Source: DASUBN01 sp050261675
Lineage (GTDB): Bacteria; Pseudomonadota; Gammaproteobacteria; Natronospirales; REEB76
NCBI GenBank assembly: GCA_050261675.1
Contig: JBLNDO010000043.1
Coordinates: 1 to 64,000 of the forward strand
Direction: 5' to 3'
DNA length: 64,000 bases
The notes under the pieces are model-generated. The model made no database searches, was not told where the DNA came from, and worked only from the letters and a program-made list of their open reading frames with translations. Positions 43,332 through 51,392 of this stretch are shown here, in pieces (position 1 is the first letter of the stretch; each line of letters begins with the position of its first letter). The position numbers and the translations under genes were made by a program.

Positions 43332-43673
43332 ATGAGTTCAAACAACGGGCGCACCATCACCATCGTTGCCTACGTGCTGCACCTCCTGGGTGCCATGTTC
43401 GGCCTGCCCAGCATCATTGGGCTCATCATCAACTATGTGGTCCAGGGAGATCACGGCGAGATGATCGACAGCCACCAGAGCTGGATGATCAAGAGTTTCT
43501 GGTACGCGCTCCTGGGCTGCTGCATCTGCGTGGTGCTGGTCTTCACGGTGATCGGCATCCCGCTCGCCTGGCTGGGCGCCATCGCCATCTGGGTGTGGTA
43601 CGTGTACCGCCACATACGCGGCCTCATCGACCTCGCCGAAAGCAAATCCATGTCGGCTACGGCCTGGGTGTGA
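43332..43673 (+). CDS. DUF4870/Tic20-like membrane protein
   Basis: 113 residues with three membrane helices (about 8-35, 52-75 and 80-100). The DUF4870 pattern (HGEMIDSHQSWMIKSFW, then a Gly/Trp-rich loop and YRHIRGLIDLAE) fits. Function unknown. It lies 27 bp after alaX and ends in a strong two-way terminator. Confidence 0.88.
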   Translation: MSSNNGRTITIVAYVLHLLGAMFGLPSIIGLIINYVVQGDHGEMIDSHQSWMIKSFWYALLGCCICVVLVFTVIGIPLAWLGAIAIWVWYVYRHIRGLIDLAESKSMSATAWV

Positions 43674-43707
43674 AATAAAAACCGGGTTCGAGGCCCGGTT
43701 TTTATTT
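43673..43707. terminator. Bidirectional terminator, 14-bp stem
   Basis: AAATAAAAACCGGG (43673-43686) pairs with CCCGGTTTTTATTT (43694-43707) across a 7-nt loop. The A/T arms give U-runs in both directions, ending the DUF4870 and ornithine aminotransferase genes. Confidence 0.92.
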
Positions 43708-43723
43708 CGGAAGCGGTGGCGGC

Positions 43724-44941
43724 TCAGGACGCGGCTTTCATCCTGTCCATCTCTGCGAGCACCAGGGCGATGCGCTCCACCGCCCAATCGATCTCGGCAC
43801 GGGTGATGACGAGCGGCGGCGCGAGCCGCACCACCGTCTCGTGGGTCTCCTTGCTCAGGATCCCCTGCGTCATGAGCCGCTCACAGACTTCCCGGGCGCG
43901 CGCCTGCTTGGGGTCGATCTCCACGCCCACGAACAGCCCCTTGCCCCGCAGGCTCTTGATGAGCGGGCTCTTCAAGGCCTCGAGCTTCTGAAGGAGATAG
44001 GCCCCGAGTTCCGCGGAGCGTTCCGTCAGTTTTTCGTCCACGAGGGTATTGAGCGCTTCCAGGCCCACCGCCGCCGCCAACGGGTTGCCGCCGAAGGTGC
44101 TGCCGTGGTCGCCGGGATGGAACACGTCCATCACCTCCCTGCGGGCGAGGAATGCGGATACGGGCAGTAGCCCGCCGCCCAGCGCCTTGCCGAGGATCAG
44201 GCCGTCGGGTTTCACGCCCTCGTGCTCGCAGGCCAAGAGCTTGCCGGTGCGGCCGAGGCCCGTCTGGATCTCGTCCGCGATCAGGAGCACGTTGTGCTTC
44301 CGGCAAATCTCGGCGCATTTCCTGAGATAGCCCGCGGGCGGCACCACGATGCCGGCCTCGCCCTGGATGGGCTCCACCAGGAAGGCGGCGGTGTTCGGAC
44401 CGATGGCCTTTTCGAGCGCCGCCGCATCGCCGTAGGGAACGAGTTTCACGCCGCCCGTGAAAGGCCCGAAGCCGTCCTTGTACTGCGGTTCGCTGGACAT
44501 GCCCACGATGGCGATCGTGCGGCCGTGGAAGTTGCCGGTGCAGACGATGATCTCCGCCTGATCGGCGGGGACTTTCTTGACCTTGTAGGCCCACTTGCGC
44601 GCCGCTTTGAGCGCGGTCTCCACGGCTTCCGCACCGGTGTTCATGGGCAGGGCCCGGTCCATGCCCGTGAGCTCGCAGGCGCGCCGCAGGAAGGCGCCGA
44701 GTTTCTCGCTGTGGAAGGCGCGGGAGCAGACCGCGAGCTTTGCCGCCTGTTCTGTGAGGGTCTTGACGAGGCGCGGGTGGCAGTGGCCGTGGCTCACGGC
44801 GGAATAGGCGCTCATCATGTCGAGGTATTTGTGCCCGGCGTCGTCCCACACGTGCACGCCCTCGCCGCGGGTGAGCACCACCGGCAGGGGATGGTAGTTG
44901 TGGGCGCAGTACTGGTTTTCCAGCTCGATGGTTTTGTTCAT
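43724..44941 (-). CDS. rocD: Ornithine--oxo-acid aminotransferase
   Basis: 405 residues, PLP aminotransferase of class III. The PLP Asp is in LLIADEIQTGLGRTG and the Lys in LILGKALGGGLLPVS, with MNTGAEAVETALKAAR earlier. It converts ornithine to glutamate semialdehyde. The product can feed the ProC encoded at 48457. The start at 44941 faces the hydrolase gene. Confidence 0.9.
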   Translation of the reverse strand: MNKTIELENQYCAHNYHPLPVVLTRGEGVHVWDDAGHKYLDMMSAYSAVSHGHCHPRLVKTLTEQAAKLAVCSRAFHSEKLGAFLRRACELTGMDRALPMNTGAEAVETALKAARKWAYKVKKVPADQAEIIVCTGNFHGRTIAIVGMSSEPQYKDGFGPFTGGVKLVPYGDAAALEKAIGPNTAAFLVEPIQGEAGIVVPPAGYLRKCAEICRKHNVLLIADEIQTGLGRTGKLLACEHEGVKPDGLILGKALGGGLLPVSAFLARREVMDVFHPGDHGSTFGGNPLAAAVGLEALNTLVDEKLTERSAELGAYLLQKLEALKSPLIKSLRGKGLFVGVEIDPKQARAREVCERLMTQGILSKETHETVVRLAPPLVITRAEIDWAVERIALVLAEMDRMKAAS

Positions 44942-45041
44942 GGGGCGTCTCTATCGGAAAAGCGCGGGCAGAACGACTATTATACCGGCCCATCCAATCC
45001 CCCTTAACCCCCAAAACCCCGGCGAAAATGAGTCCCGCGCC

Positions 45042-45665
45042 GTGACCAGCCCGCGCCACACCGAAGCCTGCACGTTCCAGGGTCCCGCCGGAATGATCGA
45101 AGGGCTGCTGGATTTCCCCGGCGCCGCGCCGACAGCGGTCGCCGTGGTCTGCCATCCGCACCCACTGCAAGGCGGGAGCATGAACAACAAGGTGGCCTAC
45201 ATCCTGGCGCGCGCCTTCAACGACCTCGGCGCCGCGTCCCTGCGCTTCAATTTCCGCGGCGTGGGCAAGAGCGCCGGCGCGTTCGACTTGGGGCGAGGCG
45301 AGACGGCGGATGCGCTCGCAGCGATCGACTGGATGGCGGCGCGTCATCCGGGTCTGCCGCTCTGGCTCGGCGGCTTCTCCTTCGGCGCCTACGTCGCGTT
45401 GCGCGTCCAGAGCGAGCGGCCCGTCGAACGCCTTGTCACCGTGGCGCCGGCGGTGGAGCGCTTCGACACGAACATGGTCCGTGAGCCCGTCTGCCCCTGG
45501 CTCCTGGTGCAGGGCGACGCGGACGAGGTGGTTTCTCCGCAAGCGGTGCTGGACTGGGTGCGCGGGCTCAAGAAGCCGCCGCGCCTCGAGCTGCTAGCGG
45601 GGGCCGGACACTTCTTTCACGGAAGGTTAAATGAGCTGCGGGAGGCCGTGGTGCGCGGCTTCTAG
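45042..45665 (+). CDS. Alpha/beta hydrolase
   Basis: 207 residues. It opens with VVCHPHPLQGGSMNNKV, then FNFRGVGKS, then the nucleophile loop LGGFSFGAYVA (Ser), the acid strand LLVQGDADEVV and the His in GAGHFFHG. This is the YpfH/dienelactone-like group of small hydrolases. The start is GTG at 45042, the first in-frame start in keeping with the family. Substrate unknown. Confidence 0.87.
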   Translation: MTSPRHTEACTFQGPAGMIEGLLDFPGAAPTAVAVVCHPHPLQGGSMNNKVAYILARAFNDLGAASLRFNFRGVGKSAGAFDLGRGETADALAAIDWMAARHPGLPLWLGGFSFGAYVALRVQSERPVERLVTVAPAVERFDTNMVREPVCPWLLVQGDADEVVSPQAVLDWVRGLKKPPRLELLAGAGHFFHGRLNELREAVVRGF

Positions 45666-45741
45666 GGGCTTCCCGGACGGGGAAAGGGCGTTTTGTTAGA
45701 CTGGACGGCGTTAACCGCCACTTTTTCCCAGGAGTTTGCCC

Positions 45742-46449
45742 ATGCGTCGCGTCCTACTGGCCCTGGGGTTCCTGTCCCTGGCCACCAGCGCCTATGCCAA
45801 CAACGACATCACCATCTCGGGTTTGAACCAGACCGATTTCAACGACCTCTCCACGGACTTGAGCGCGGTGACGAGCTACAAGCAGGTGCAGGGTTCGTCC
45901 TCCCTCGGCATCGCCGGATTCGATGTGGGCATCAACGTGGGTGACACCCAGGTGGACCACAAGACGGCCTGGGCCGCGGCCACCGGAGACAATGTCTCCA
46001 ACGTGCCGTTCTGGAACCTCACTGTGAGCAAAGGGCTGCCGTTCGGCTTCGACATCGGCGGCGAGTACAGCGCCCTACCTGGCTCCAACGTGAAGCTCTA
46101 CGGCGTGGAGGGGCGCTATGCCATCCTGGACGGCGGTATCGCCGAGCCGGCGGTGAGCCTGCGCCTCGCCTACAACCACATCACGGGCGTGGACAACCTC
46201 TCCTATAACACCAAGTCCCTGGATGTATCCGTGTCCAAGGGCTTCGGCCCCATTACCCCGTACGCGGGCGTGGGGGAAGTTTGGTTGAGCAGCACCCCGG
46301 ACAGCTCTACCGGGCTTTCGAGCTTCAGCCAGAGCAACACGGATTTCTTCCTGGGCCTCACCTTCGAACTCGGCGTGCACATGGCGGTGCAGTACGACCA
46401 TCTCGCCGGTAACAGCACCTATACCGTGAAGTTCGGGTTTGGCTTCTGA
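45742..46449 (+). CDS. Outer-membrane beta-barrel protein
   Basis: 235 residues with a signal peptide (1-18, ending AYA). The mature part is a run of amphipathic strands and ends in GFGF, the C-terminal Phe of outer-membrane proteins. Many Gly, Asn, Ser. No recognised family. AGGAG (45730-45734) supports the ATG. A hairpin lies after the stop. Confidence 0.82.
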   Translation: MRRVLLALGFLSLATSAYANNDITISGLNQTDFNDLSTDLSAVTSYKQVQGSSSLGIAGFDVGINVGDTQVDHKTAWAAATGDNVSNVPFWNLTVSKGLPFGFDIGGEYSALPGSNVKLYGVEGRYAILDGGIAEPAVSLRLAYNHITGVDNLSYNTKSLDVSVSKGFGPITPYAGVGEVWLSSTPDSSTGLSSFSQSNTDFFLGLTFELGVHMAVQYDHLAGNSTYTVKFGFGF

Positions 46450-46456
46450 TCGTATG

Positions 46457-46488
46457 GCCCGTCGCCGGCTCCAAGCCGGCGGACGGGC
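46457..46488. terminator. Hairpin after the barrel gene, no T-run
   Basis: GCCCGTCGCCGGCT (46457-46470) pairs with AGCCGGC/GACGGGC (46474-46488) with one bulged G. It may end the barrel transcript. Confidence 0.45.
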
Positions 46489-46524
46489 ATAGCTTCCATT
46501 TCTGGTCCCGGTGGTCTCCGCGAT

Positions 46525-47010
46525 ATGCAGATGTTCACTTCACTCGTCTCTTTCCTGGAACAGCGTTTCGCCCCGGTTCCCGGCGTACCGTCGGTCGCGC
46601 CGACCGATCTGCGCGTGGCCACGGCGGCCCTGCTCGTGGAGATGGCGCGCGCCGATTTCGACGAAGCCGAGGTCGAGTTGCAGAAGGTGGGCGAGCTTCT
46701 CGCCGAGCGTTACGGTCTGGAAGGCCAGGATGCGACGGCGTTGATCGCGGCGGCCCGGGCGGAATCGGATCACGCCGTCTCCCTGTTCCGTTTCACGCAC
46801 CTCATCAACCAGCACTTGGAGATGCCGGACAAGCAGCAACTCATGGACATGCTCTGGGACGTGGCTTATGCGGATGGCCGCCTCGACAAGCATGAGGATG
46901 CGCTCATGCACAAGCTGTCGGACCTGCTGTACGTGCCGCTGCCGGACCTGATGCGTGCCAAGGAGGAGGCGAAGAAACGGCTGAAGGCGAGGAATAAAAG
47001 CAGAGAATGA
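46525..47010 (+). CDS. TerB-domain protein
   Basis: 161 residues, all helix. The TerB family pattern is seen: AALLVEMARADFDEAEV, then VAYADGRLDKHEDALM with its metal-binding Asp/His/Glu. TerB-domain proteins are linked to tellurite resistance and membrane stress, but stand-alone copies are common and uncharacterised. A hairpin without a T-run follows. Confidence 0.87.
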   Translation: MQMFTSLVSFLEQRFAPVPGVPSVAPTDLRVATAALLVEMARADFDEAEVELQKVGELLAERYGLEGQDATALIAAARAESDHAVSLFRFTHLINQHLEMPDKQQLMDMLWDVAYADGRLDKHEDALMHKLSDLLYVPLPDLMRAKEEAKKRLKARNKSRE

Positions 47011-47059
47011 ACCCGCCGGCAGGGGATGCCGGACTTTGGAACCGAGAACCATTCAAGTG

Positions 47060-47090
47060 CCGGAGCCGCGCCTCCCGGGCGCGGCTCCGG
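47060..47090. terminator. 13-bp hairpin between TerB and HU genes
   Basis: CCGGAGCCGCGCC (47060-47072) pairs with GGCGCGGCTCCGG (47078-47090). No U-run on either side, so termination is uncertain. It lies between two convergent genes. Confidence 0.5.
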
Positions 47091-47101
47091 TCCGGAATGG
47101 C

Positions 47102-47476
47102 TTACTTCACCATGTCCTTGAGGCCCTTCAGGGCCTGCACCTTGACCACGTTCCGGGCGGGCTTCGCCTTGAAGATGGTCTTCTCACCCGTGAACGGGTT
47201 GATGCCCTCACGTTCCTTGGTGGCGGGCTTGCGCACCACCTTGATCTTCATGAGGCCCGGGACGACATAGATGCCGGGGCCTTTCTTGCCCAGGCTCTTG
47301 CCGATCAGGCCCGCCAGCTCTTCGAACATGCCGGCCACTTGCTTGCGGCTCAGGCCGCAGGAATGGGCGAGGTACGCATAGGTCTCGGACTTGGTGAACG
47401 GCTTGTCGGCGGACACCGCCGGGGCCTTGGTGGCCTTGGCGGCAACCTTGACGACAGCCTTTTTCATCGCAGCCAT
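47102..47476 (-). CDS. HU-family DNA-binding protein
   Basis: 124 residues, longer than the usual 90. An N-terminal Lys/Ala-rich arm (about 1-24) precedes the HU core (KSETYAYLAHSCGLSRKQV to the end). The DNA-binding arm is REGINPFTGEKTIFKAKPAR. The arm resembles the basic extension of some bacterial nucleoid proteins. AGGAG precedes the start. It follows yggU in the same direction at 67 bp. Confidence 0.9.
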   Translation of the reverse strand: MAAMKKAVVKVAAKATKAPAVSADKPFTKSETYAYLAHSCGLSRKQVAGMFEELAGLIGKSLGKKGPGIYVVPGLMKIKVVRKPATKEREGINPFTGEKTIFKAKPARNVVKVQALKGLKDMVK

Positions 47477-47543
47477 TTAGGTCTCCTGGTAGATGGCGAG
47501 TGCAGATGCACGCGCGAAATCTAGCACAGGCCGAAGCCGAATG

Positions 47544-47885
47544 TTAGGTATTTTCCGGGAAAAACCGGGTTTTTTTGCTTCGGGAGGCGGTTTTCCCCGG
47601 GGAAAACGCAGTTTCGACCGGCCGGCGGGCGCCCCGGACCCGCAGTTGCTTCAGACGCCCGCCGCCGCCCCTGAGGATTTCCACCCGCGATTTCGTGGTG
47701 TCCAGGCGTTCGGCGATGAAGGCACAGAGCGCGTCGTTGGCCCGGCCCTCGATGGCGGGGGCCCTCAGGCGGACGCGCAAGACACCGTCCGCGACGCCCA
47801 CAACGGCATCCGCCTTGGCACCGGGCTGCACGCGCACCGTGAGGACGAGCGCGTCCGCTTCGGCGCGCCAGAACGGCCGGTTCAT
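47544..47885 (-). CDS. yggU: DUF167 (YggU) protein
   Basis: 113 residues. The DUF167 core is LTVRVQPGAKADAVVG, VRLRAPAIEGRAND, then the RVEILRGGGGRLKQLRV strand. Function unknown. The last 25 residues (FSPGKTASRSKKTRFF) go beyond the family and are encoded over two palindromic runs (47590-47607 and around 47560-47574). It overlaps the yggT stop by 4 nt. Confidence 0.88.
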   Translation of the reverse strand: MNRPFWRAEADALVLTVRVQPGAKADAVVGVADGVLRVRLRAPAIEGRANDALCAFIAERLDTTKSRVEILRGGGGRLKQLRVRGARRPVETAFSPGKTASRSKKTRFFPENT

Positions 47886-48457
47886 AGGCCCATCAGCGGC
47901 CAGATGTGAGGCAGGACGTAGTAATCGATGACCTGCAACAGCAGCAGGACCACGAGCGGCGAGAAATCCAGGCCGCCGAGCGGCGGCAGCACGCTCCTTA
48001 CCGGCCGAAGCAGGGGCGCGTTCAAGGGGCGCAGCAGGCCATCCATGGAACTCCTGCCTTGCGCGAACCAGCTCAAGATCACTTCCAGGAAGATCGTCAG
48101 GAAGTACAGGTTCAGCAGGATGTAGACGATCTTGATGAAGGTCCACATGACGAGGTAACCCGGCGCGTAGGGGATATAGGCGCCTGGCAGGTTCGCGAGG
48201 AAGGTCACCAACAGCACATTCAAGAATTGCAGCAGCACCACCAGCACCAGCGCCGCGAGATCGAGCCGGTTCCAGGGGCGGATCACGCGCCTGAGCGGCA
48301 AGAGCAGTGGATTGGTGATCTTCATCATGGCCTGGGCCAGCGGGTTATAAAAGTCCGCGCGCACCTGCTGCATGAGGAAGCGCAGCATCACGGCACCCGT
48401 GTACAGGTTGAGCACGGTGTTGACGATGAACACCAGGGCATGGATCAGGTTGGCCAT
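47882..48457 (-). CDS. yggT: YggT family membrane protein
   Basis: 191 residues with four membrane helices in two repeats. Each has the YggT sequence (LMRFLMQQVRADFYNPLAQAM in the first, and LSWFAQGRSSMDGLLRPL in the second, both beyond exact motif length). Linked in other bacteria to envelope stress or osmotic tolerance. Overlaps proC by one base and yggU by four. Confidence 0.9.
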   Translation of the reverse strand: MANLIHALVFIVNTVLNLYTGAVMLRFLMQQVRADFYNPLAQAMMKITNPLLLPLRRVIRPWNRLDLAALVLVVLLQFLNVLLVTFLANLPGAYIPYAPGYLVMWTFIKIVYILLNLYFLTIFLEVILSWFAQGRSSMDGLLRPLNAPLLRPVRSVLPPLGGLDFSPLVVLLLLQVIDYYVLPHIWPLMGL

Positions 48458-49293
48458 CAGGATTTCCCCTTGCCCGCGTCTTCCGCCATTTCGCGCCCCC
48501 GGTCCCGGGCCGCGGTCAGGGCGCGCGCCACGGTGGCCTTGAGGCCCTGCTGTTCGAAGACCGCGAGGGCGGCGGCAGTGGTGCCCTTGGGCGAGGTGAC
48601 CTGGCGGCGCAAGGCCTCCGGCGGCTCGCCGGATTCCAGCGCCATGCGCGCGGCCCCGAGGGCGGTCTGCAGTGTGAGTTGCCGCGCCGCCGCCGGGGGT
48701 AGTCCCAGTTCCAGCGCGGCAGCCTCCATATGCTCCATGAGCAGGAAGAAGTAGGCGGGTCCGCTGCCCGACACGGCGGTGACCGAATCCATCAATGACT
48801 CATCCTCGATCCACAGGGCCGTGCCCACGGCTTCCAGAATCGCCTGGGCCGTGGTGCGCTGTTCGGTTCTCACCCCGGTTCCGGCATAAAGCGCCGCGGC
48901 GCCCGCGCCGATGAGCGCCGCGGTATTGGGCATGGCGCGCACGATGTTGGCGCCGCCGCCGAGCCAGCGGTCGAGATCCCCGGTCCGGATGCCGGCCGCC
49001 ACGCTGATGATGAGCGGTTTCCCCGCCCGCACCGCCGGGGCGATGGATTCCGCGGCGGTCTTCATCACCTGTGGCTTCACGGCGAATACCACTACGTCCG
49101 CGTCCTGGACGGCGGAGGCGCCGTCGGGGCTCATGCGCACGGGGAAGCGCTTGGAGATGAGTGCGCGCGGCTCGGGACTCGGATCGGAGACGCTGATGCG
49201 TCCCGGCTTGCAGCCCTTGGCCACGAGCCCGCCCACCAGGCTGCGCGCCAGGTTGCCGCCACCGATGAAGGCGATGCGCAAGTCTTCGAGCAC
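48457..49293 (-). CDS. proC: Pyrroline-5-carboxylate reductase
   Basis: 278 residues. It reduces P5C to proline with NAD(P)H. The N-terminal Rossmann site is FIGGGNLARSLVGG; the late signature of the family is ALELGLPPAAARQLTLQT and the SPKGTT loop. Order yggS-proC-yggT-yggU is conserved in proteobacteria. It is preceded by the hairpin cluster at 49355-49522, which separates it from yggS. Confidence 0.93.
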   Translation of the reverse strand: MLEDLRIAFIGGGNLARSLVGGLVAKGCKPGRISVSDPSPEPRALISKRFPVRMSPDGASAVQDADVVVFAVKPQVMKTAAESIAPAVRAGKPLIISVAAGIRTGDLDRWLGGGANIVRAMPNTAALIGAGAAALYAGTGVRTEQRTTAQAILEAVGTALWIEDESLMDSVTAVSGSGPAYFFLLMEHMEAAALELGLPPAAARQLTLQTALGAARMALESGEPPEALRRQVTSPKGTTAAALAVFEQQGLKATVARALTAARDRGREMAEDAGKGKS

Positions 49294-49354
49294 TCTGATC
49301 TCCCTCTAGCTGGTGGCAAGCATACTGCATCAACGTAAAACATAGGATATTTGT

Positions 49355-49522
49355 AGTGCAGGGACGCACTGCACGCGAAGCAAGCGCCTTGTGCTTGCTT
49401 CGGCGGAGGCGAGTCCGGGCCTGTGCCGGACTCGCCGAGCCTGAAAAATCCAGAGATGGATTTTTCAGGCTAAGCTTTAGATGTACTAGGCCATTTTCGG
49501 TCCACGTGGACCGAAAATGGCC
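49355..49522. repeat. Cluster of five tandem stem-loops between yggS and proC
   Basis: Perfect or near-perfect stems in a row: GTGCAG/CTGCAC (49356-49374); CGAAGCAAGC/GCTTGCTTCG (49376-49402); GGCGAGTCCGG/CCGGACTCGCC (49408-49436); CCTGAAAAATCC/GGATTTTTCAGG (49440-49469); and a 34-nt palindrome (49489-49522) with half GGCCATTTTCGGTCCAC. Loops are 4-7 nt, except the last, which has none. The stop of yggS lies inside the cluster. No U-run follows, so it looks like a REP/BIME-type repeat or an RNA-stability array. Confidence 0.7.
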
Positions 49523-50220
49523 GTCCCGATGCGAACCATCGTCGAGCCTTCGGCGATGGCGGCGTCCATGTCGTCCGTCATGCCCATGGAGAGCGTGTCC
49601 AGCCCGAGTCCTTCCGCATTCAATCGTTCGAGCATTCCCCGCAGCTGCCGGAACGGCGCACGTTGCGCCTCCGGGTTCTTCGCCGGCGCCGGGATGGTCA
49701 TGAGGCCGCGCAACTTCAGGCGCGGCAGGGCCACCACGGCCCGCGCCAGTTCCGCCACGCGCTCCGGCGCCACGCCTCCCTTGCTGGACTCCCCGGAAAC
49801 GTTCACCTGCAGACAGACCTGCAGCGGGGGCAGCGCGGCCGGGCGCTGGTCCGAGAGCCGCCGGGCGAGGCTTTCCCGGTCCAGCGTGTGAAGCCAGTGG
49901 AAGCGCTCCGCCACCGTACGGGTCTTGTTGGATTGCAACGCGCCGATGAAATGCCACTGTAACGGCCGCCCGGCGAGCGCATCCAGCTTCGGCAGCGCCT
50001 CCTGCAGGTAGTTCTCGCCGAAATCCACCTGGCCCGCCTCCGCGGCGGCCAGGATCGTGCCGGCCGGCTGGGTTTTGCTCACGACCACGAGGCGTATCCC
50101 CGCCGGGTCGCGCCCGGCGCGCGCCGCCGCCGCGGCGATGCGTGTGCGGACGGCGGCGAGATGGGTGGCCACGGGTTCCAGGGAGGCTCTCCTTATAGAG
50201 GGGGAAGCATAGATATGCAT
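49486..50220 (-). CDS. yggS: YggS-family PLP-binding protein
   Basis: 244 residues. The alanine-racemase-like barrel has its PLP Lys in VVSKTQPAGT and the family strands DFGENYLQEALPKL and WHFIGALQSNKTR. It helps balance PLP and amino acids. The C-terminus FGPRGPKMA is encoded inside a perfect palindrome. The start at 50220 is the first ATG; the family N-terminus suggests that it could begin further in. Divergent from pilT. Confidence 0.87.
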   Translation of the reverse strand: MHIYASPSIRRASLEPVATHLAAVRTRIAAAAARAGRDPAGIRLVVVSKTQPAGTILAAAEAGQVDFGENYLQEALPKLDALAGRPLQWHFIGALQSNKTRTVAERFHWLHTLDRESLARRLSDQRPAALPPLQVCLQVNVSGESSKGGVAPERVAELARAVVALPRLKLRGLMTIPAPAKNPEAQRAPFRQLRGMLERLNAEGLGLDTLSMGMTDDMDAAIAEGSTMVRIGTAIFGPRGPKMA

Positions 50221-50314
50221 GCAAAATGAGTCCGTTATACTCTAAGCCCGCCTGCCCGCCACGTCAGGACCGGCGGGGTGTCTGAAGCGTCCAAAAGCCC
50301 AGGGGACAACGATA

Positions 50315-51358
50315 ATGCCAGCCGATATCTCGCAACTGCTCGCCTTTGGCGTCAAGAACAAGGCTTCCGACCTGCACCTGTCGGCGGGCGTGCCACCCAT
50401 GATCCGCGTGGACGGCGACGTGCGCCGCATCAACATGCCGGCGCTGGAACACAAGGACGTGCACGACATGGTGTACGACATCATGAACGACAAGCAGCGC
50501 AAAGACTACGAAGAGTTCCTGGAGTGCGACTTCTCGTTCGAGATCCCCGGCCTTGCCCGCTTCCGCGTCAATGCCTTCAACCAGAACCGCGGCTCCGGCG
50601 CCGTGTTCCGCACCATTCCGTCCAAGATCCTTTCCTTGGAGGACCTGAACGCGCCCGCCATCTTCAAGGACATCTCCGACAATCCGCGTGGCATCGTGTT
50701 GGTCACCGGGCCCACAGGCTCCGGCAAATCCACCACGCTCGCGGCGATGATCAACTACATCAACGAGAACGAGTTCGGCCACATCCTCACCATCGAGGAC
50801 CCCATCGAATTCGTGCACGAGTCCAAGAAGTGCCTCATCAACCAGCGCGAAGTGCACCGCGACACCCTCGGGTTCAACGAGGCCCTGCGCTCGGCGCTGC
50901 GCGAGGACCCGGACTGCATCCTGGTGGGCGAAATGCGCGACCTGGAAACCATCCGCCTGGCGCTCTCCGGCGCCGAGACGGGCCACTTGGTGTTCGGCAC
51001 GCTGCACACGAGCTCCGCCGCCAAGACCATCGACCGCATCGTGGACGTGTTCCCGGCGGCCGAGAAGGACATGGTGCGGTCCATGATCTCCGAGTCGCTG
51101 CGCGCGGTGATTTCGCAGACGCTGCTGAAGAAGATCGGCGGCGGCCGCGCCGCGGCCCACGAGATCATGATCGGCACCGGCGCCATCCGCAACCTGATCC
51201 GCGAGAACAAGATCGCGCAGATGTACTCGGCCATCCAGACCGGCCAGCAGTACGGCATGCAGACCCTGGACCAGAACCTCCAGGACATGATCCGCAAGGG
51301 CATCATCACCAAGGAAGAGGCGCGCGGCAAGGCGACCCAGAAGGAACTCTTCAACTGA
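50315..51358 (+). CDS. pilT: Type IV pilus retraction ATPase
   Basis: 347 residues, cytoplasmic hexameric motor that depolymerises pili. Walker A GPTGSGKST (about 131-139), the Asp box ITIEDPIEFVH, the Walker B region DPDCILVGEMRD, and the His box FGTLHTSSAAKT are present; the PilT AIRNLIRE motif is near the C-terminus. Length and sequence fit PilT. First of three tandem retraction-type ATPase genes. Confidence 0.96.
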   Translation: MPADISQLLAFGVKNKASDLHLSAGVPPMIRVDGDVRRINMPALEHKDVHDMVYDIMNDKQRKDYEEFLECDFSFEIPGLARFRVNAFNQNRGSGAVFRTIPSKILSLEDLNAPAIFKDISDNPRGIVLVTGPTGSGKSTTLAAMINYINENEFGHILTIEDPIEFVHESKKCLINQREVHRDTLGFNEALRSALREDPDCILVGEMRDLETIRLALSGAETGHLVFGTLHTSSAAKTIDRIVDVFPAAEKDMVRSMISESLRAVISQTLLKKIGGGRAAAHEIMIGTGAIRNLIRENKIAQMYSAIQTGQQYGMQTLDQNLQDMIRKGIITKEEARGKATQKELFN

Positions 51359-51392
51359 AGCGCGCGCCCTGAAGGCGAGCGGAGCGTAAGTA

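Noticed and set aside
50200..50314. TATACT box (50236-50241) as pilT promoter.
   Set aside because: No acceptable -35 hexamer at 16-18 nt, so I do not list it as a feature.
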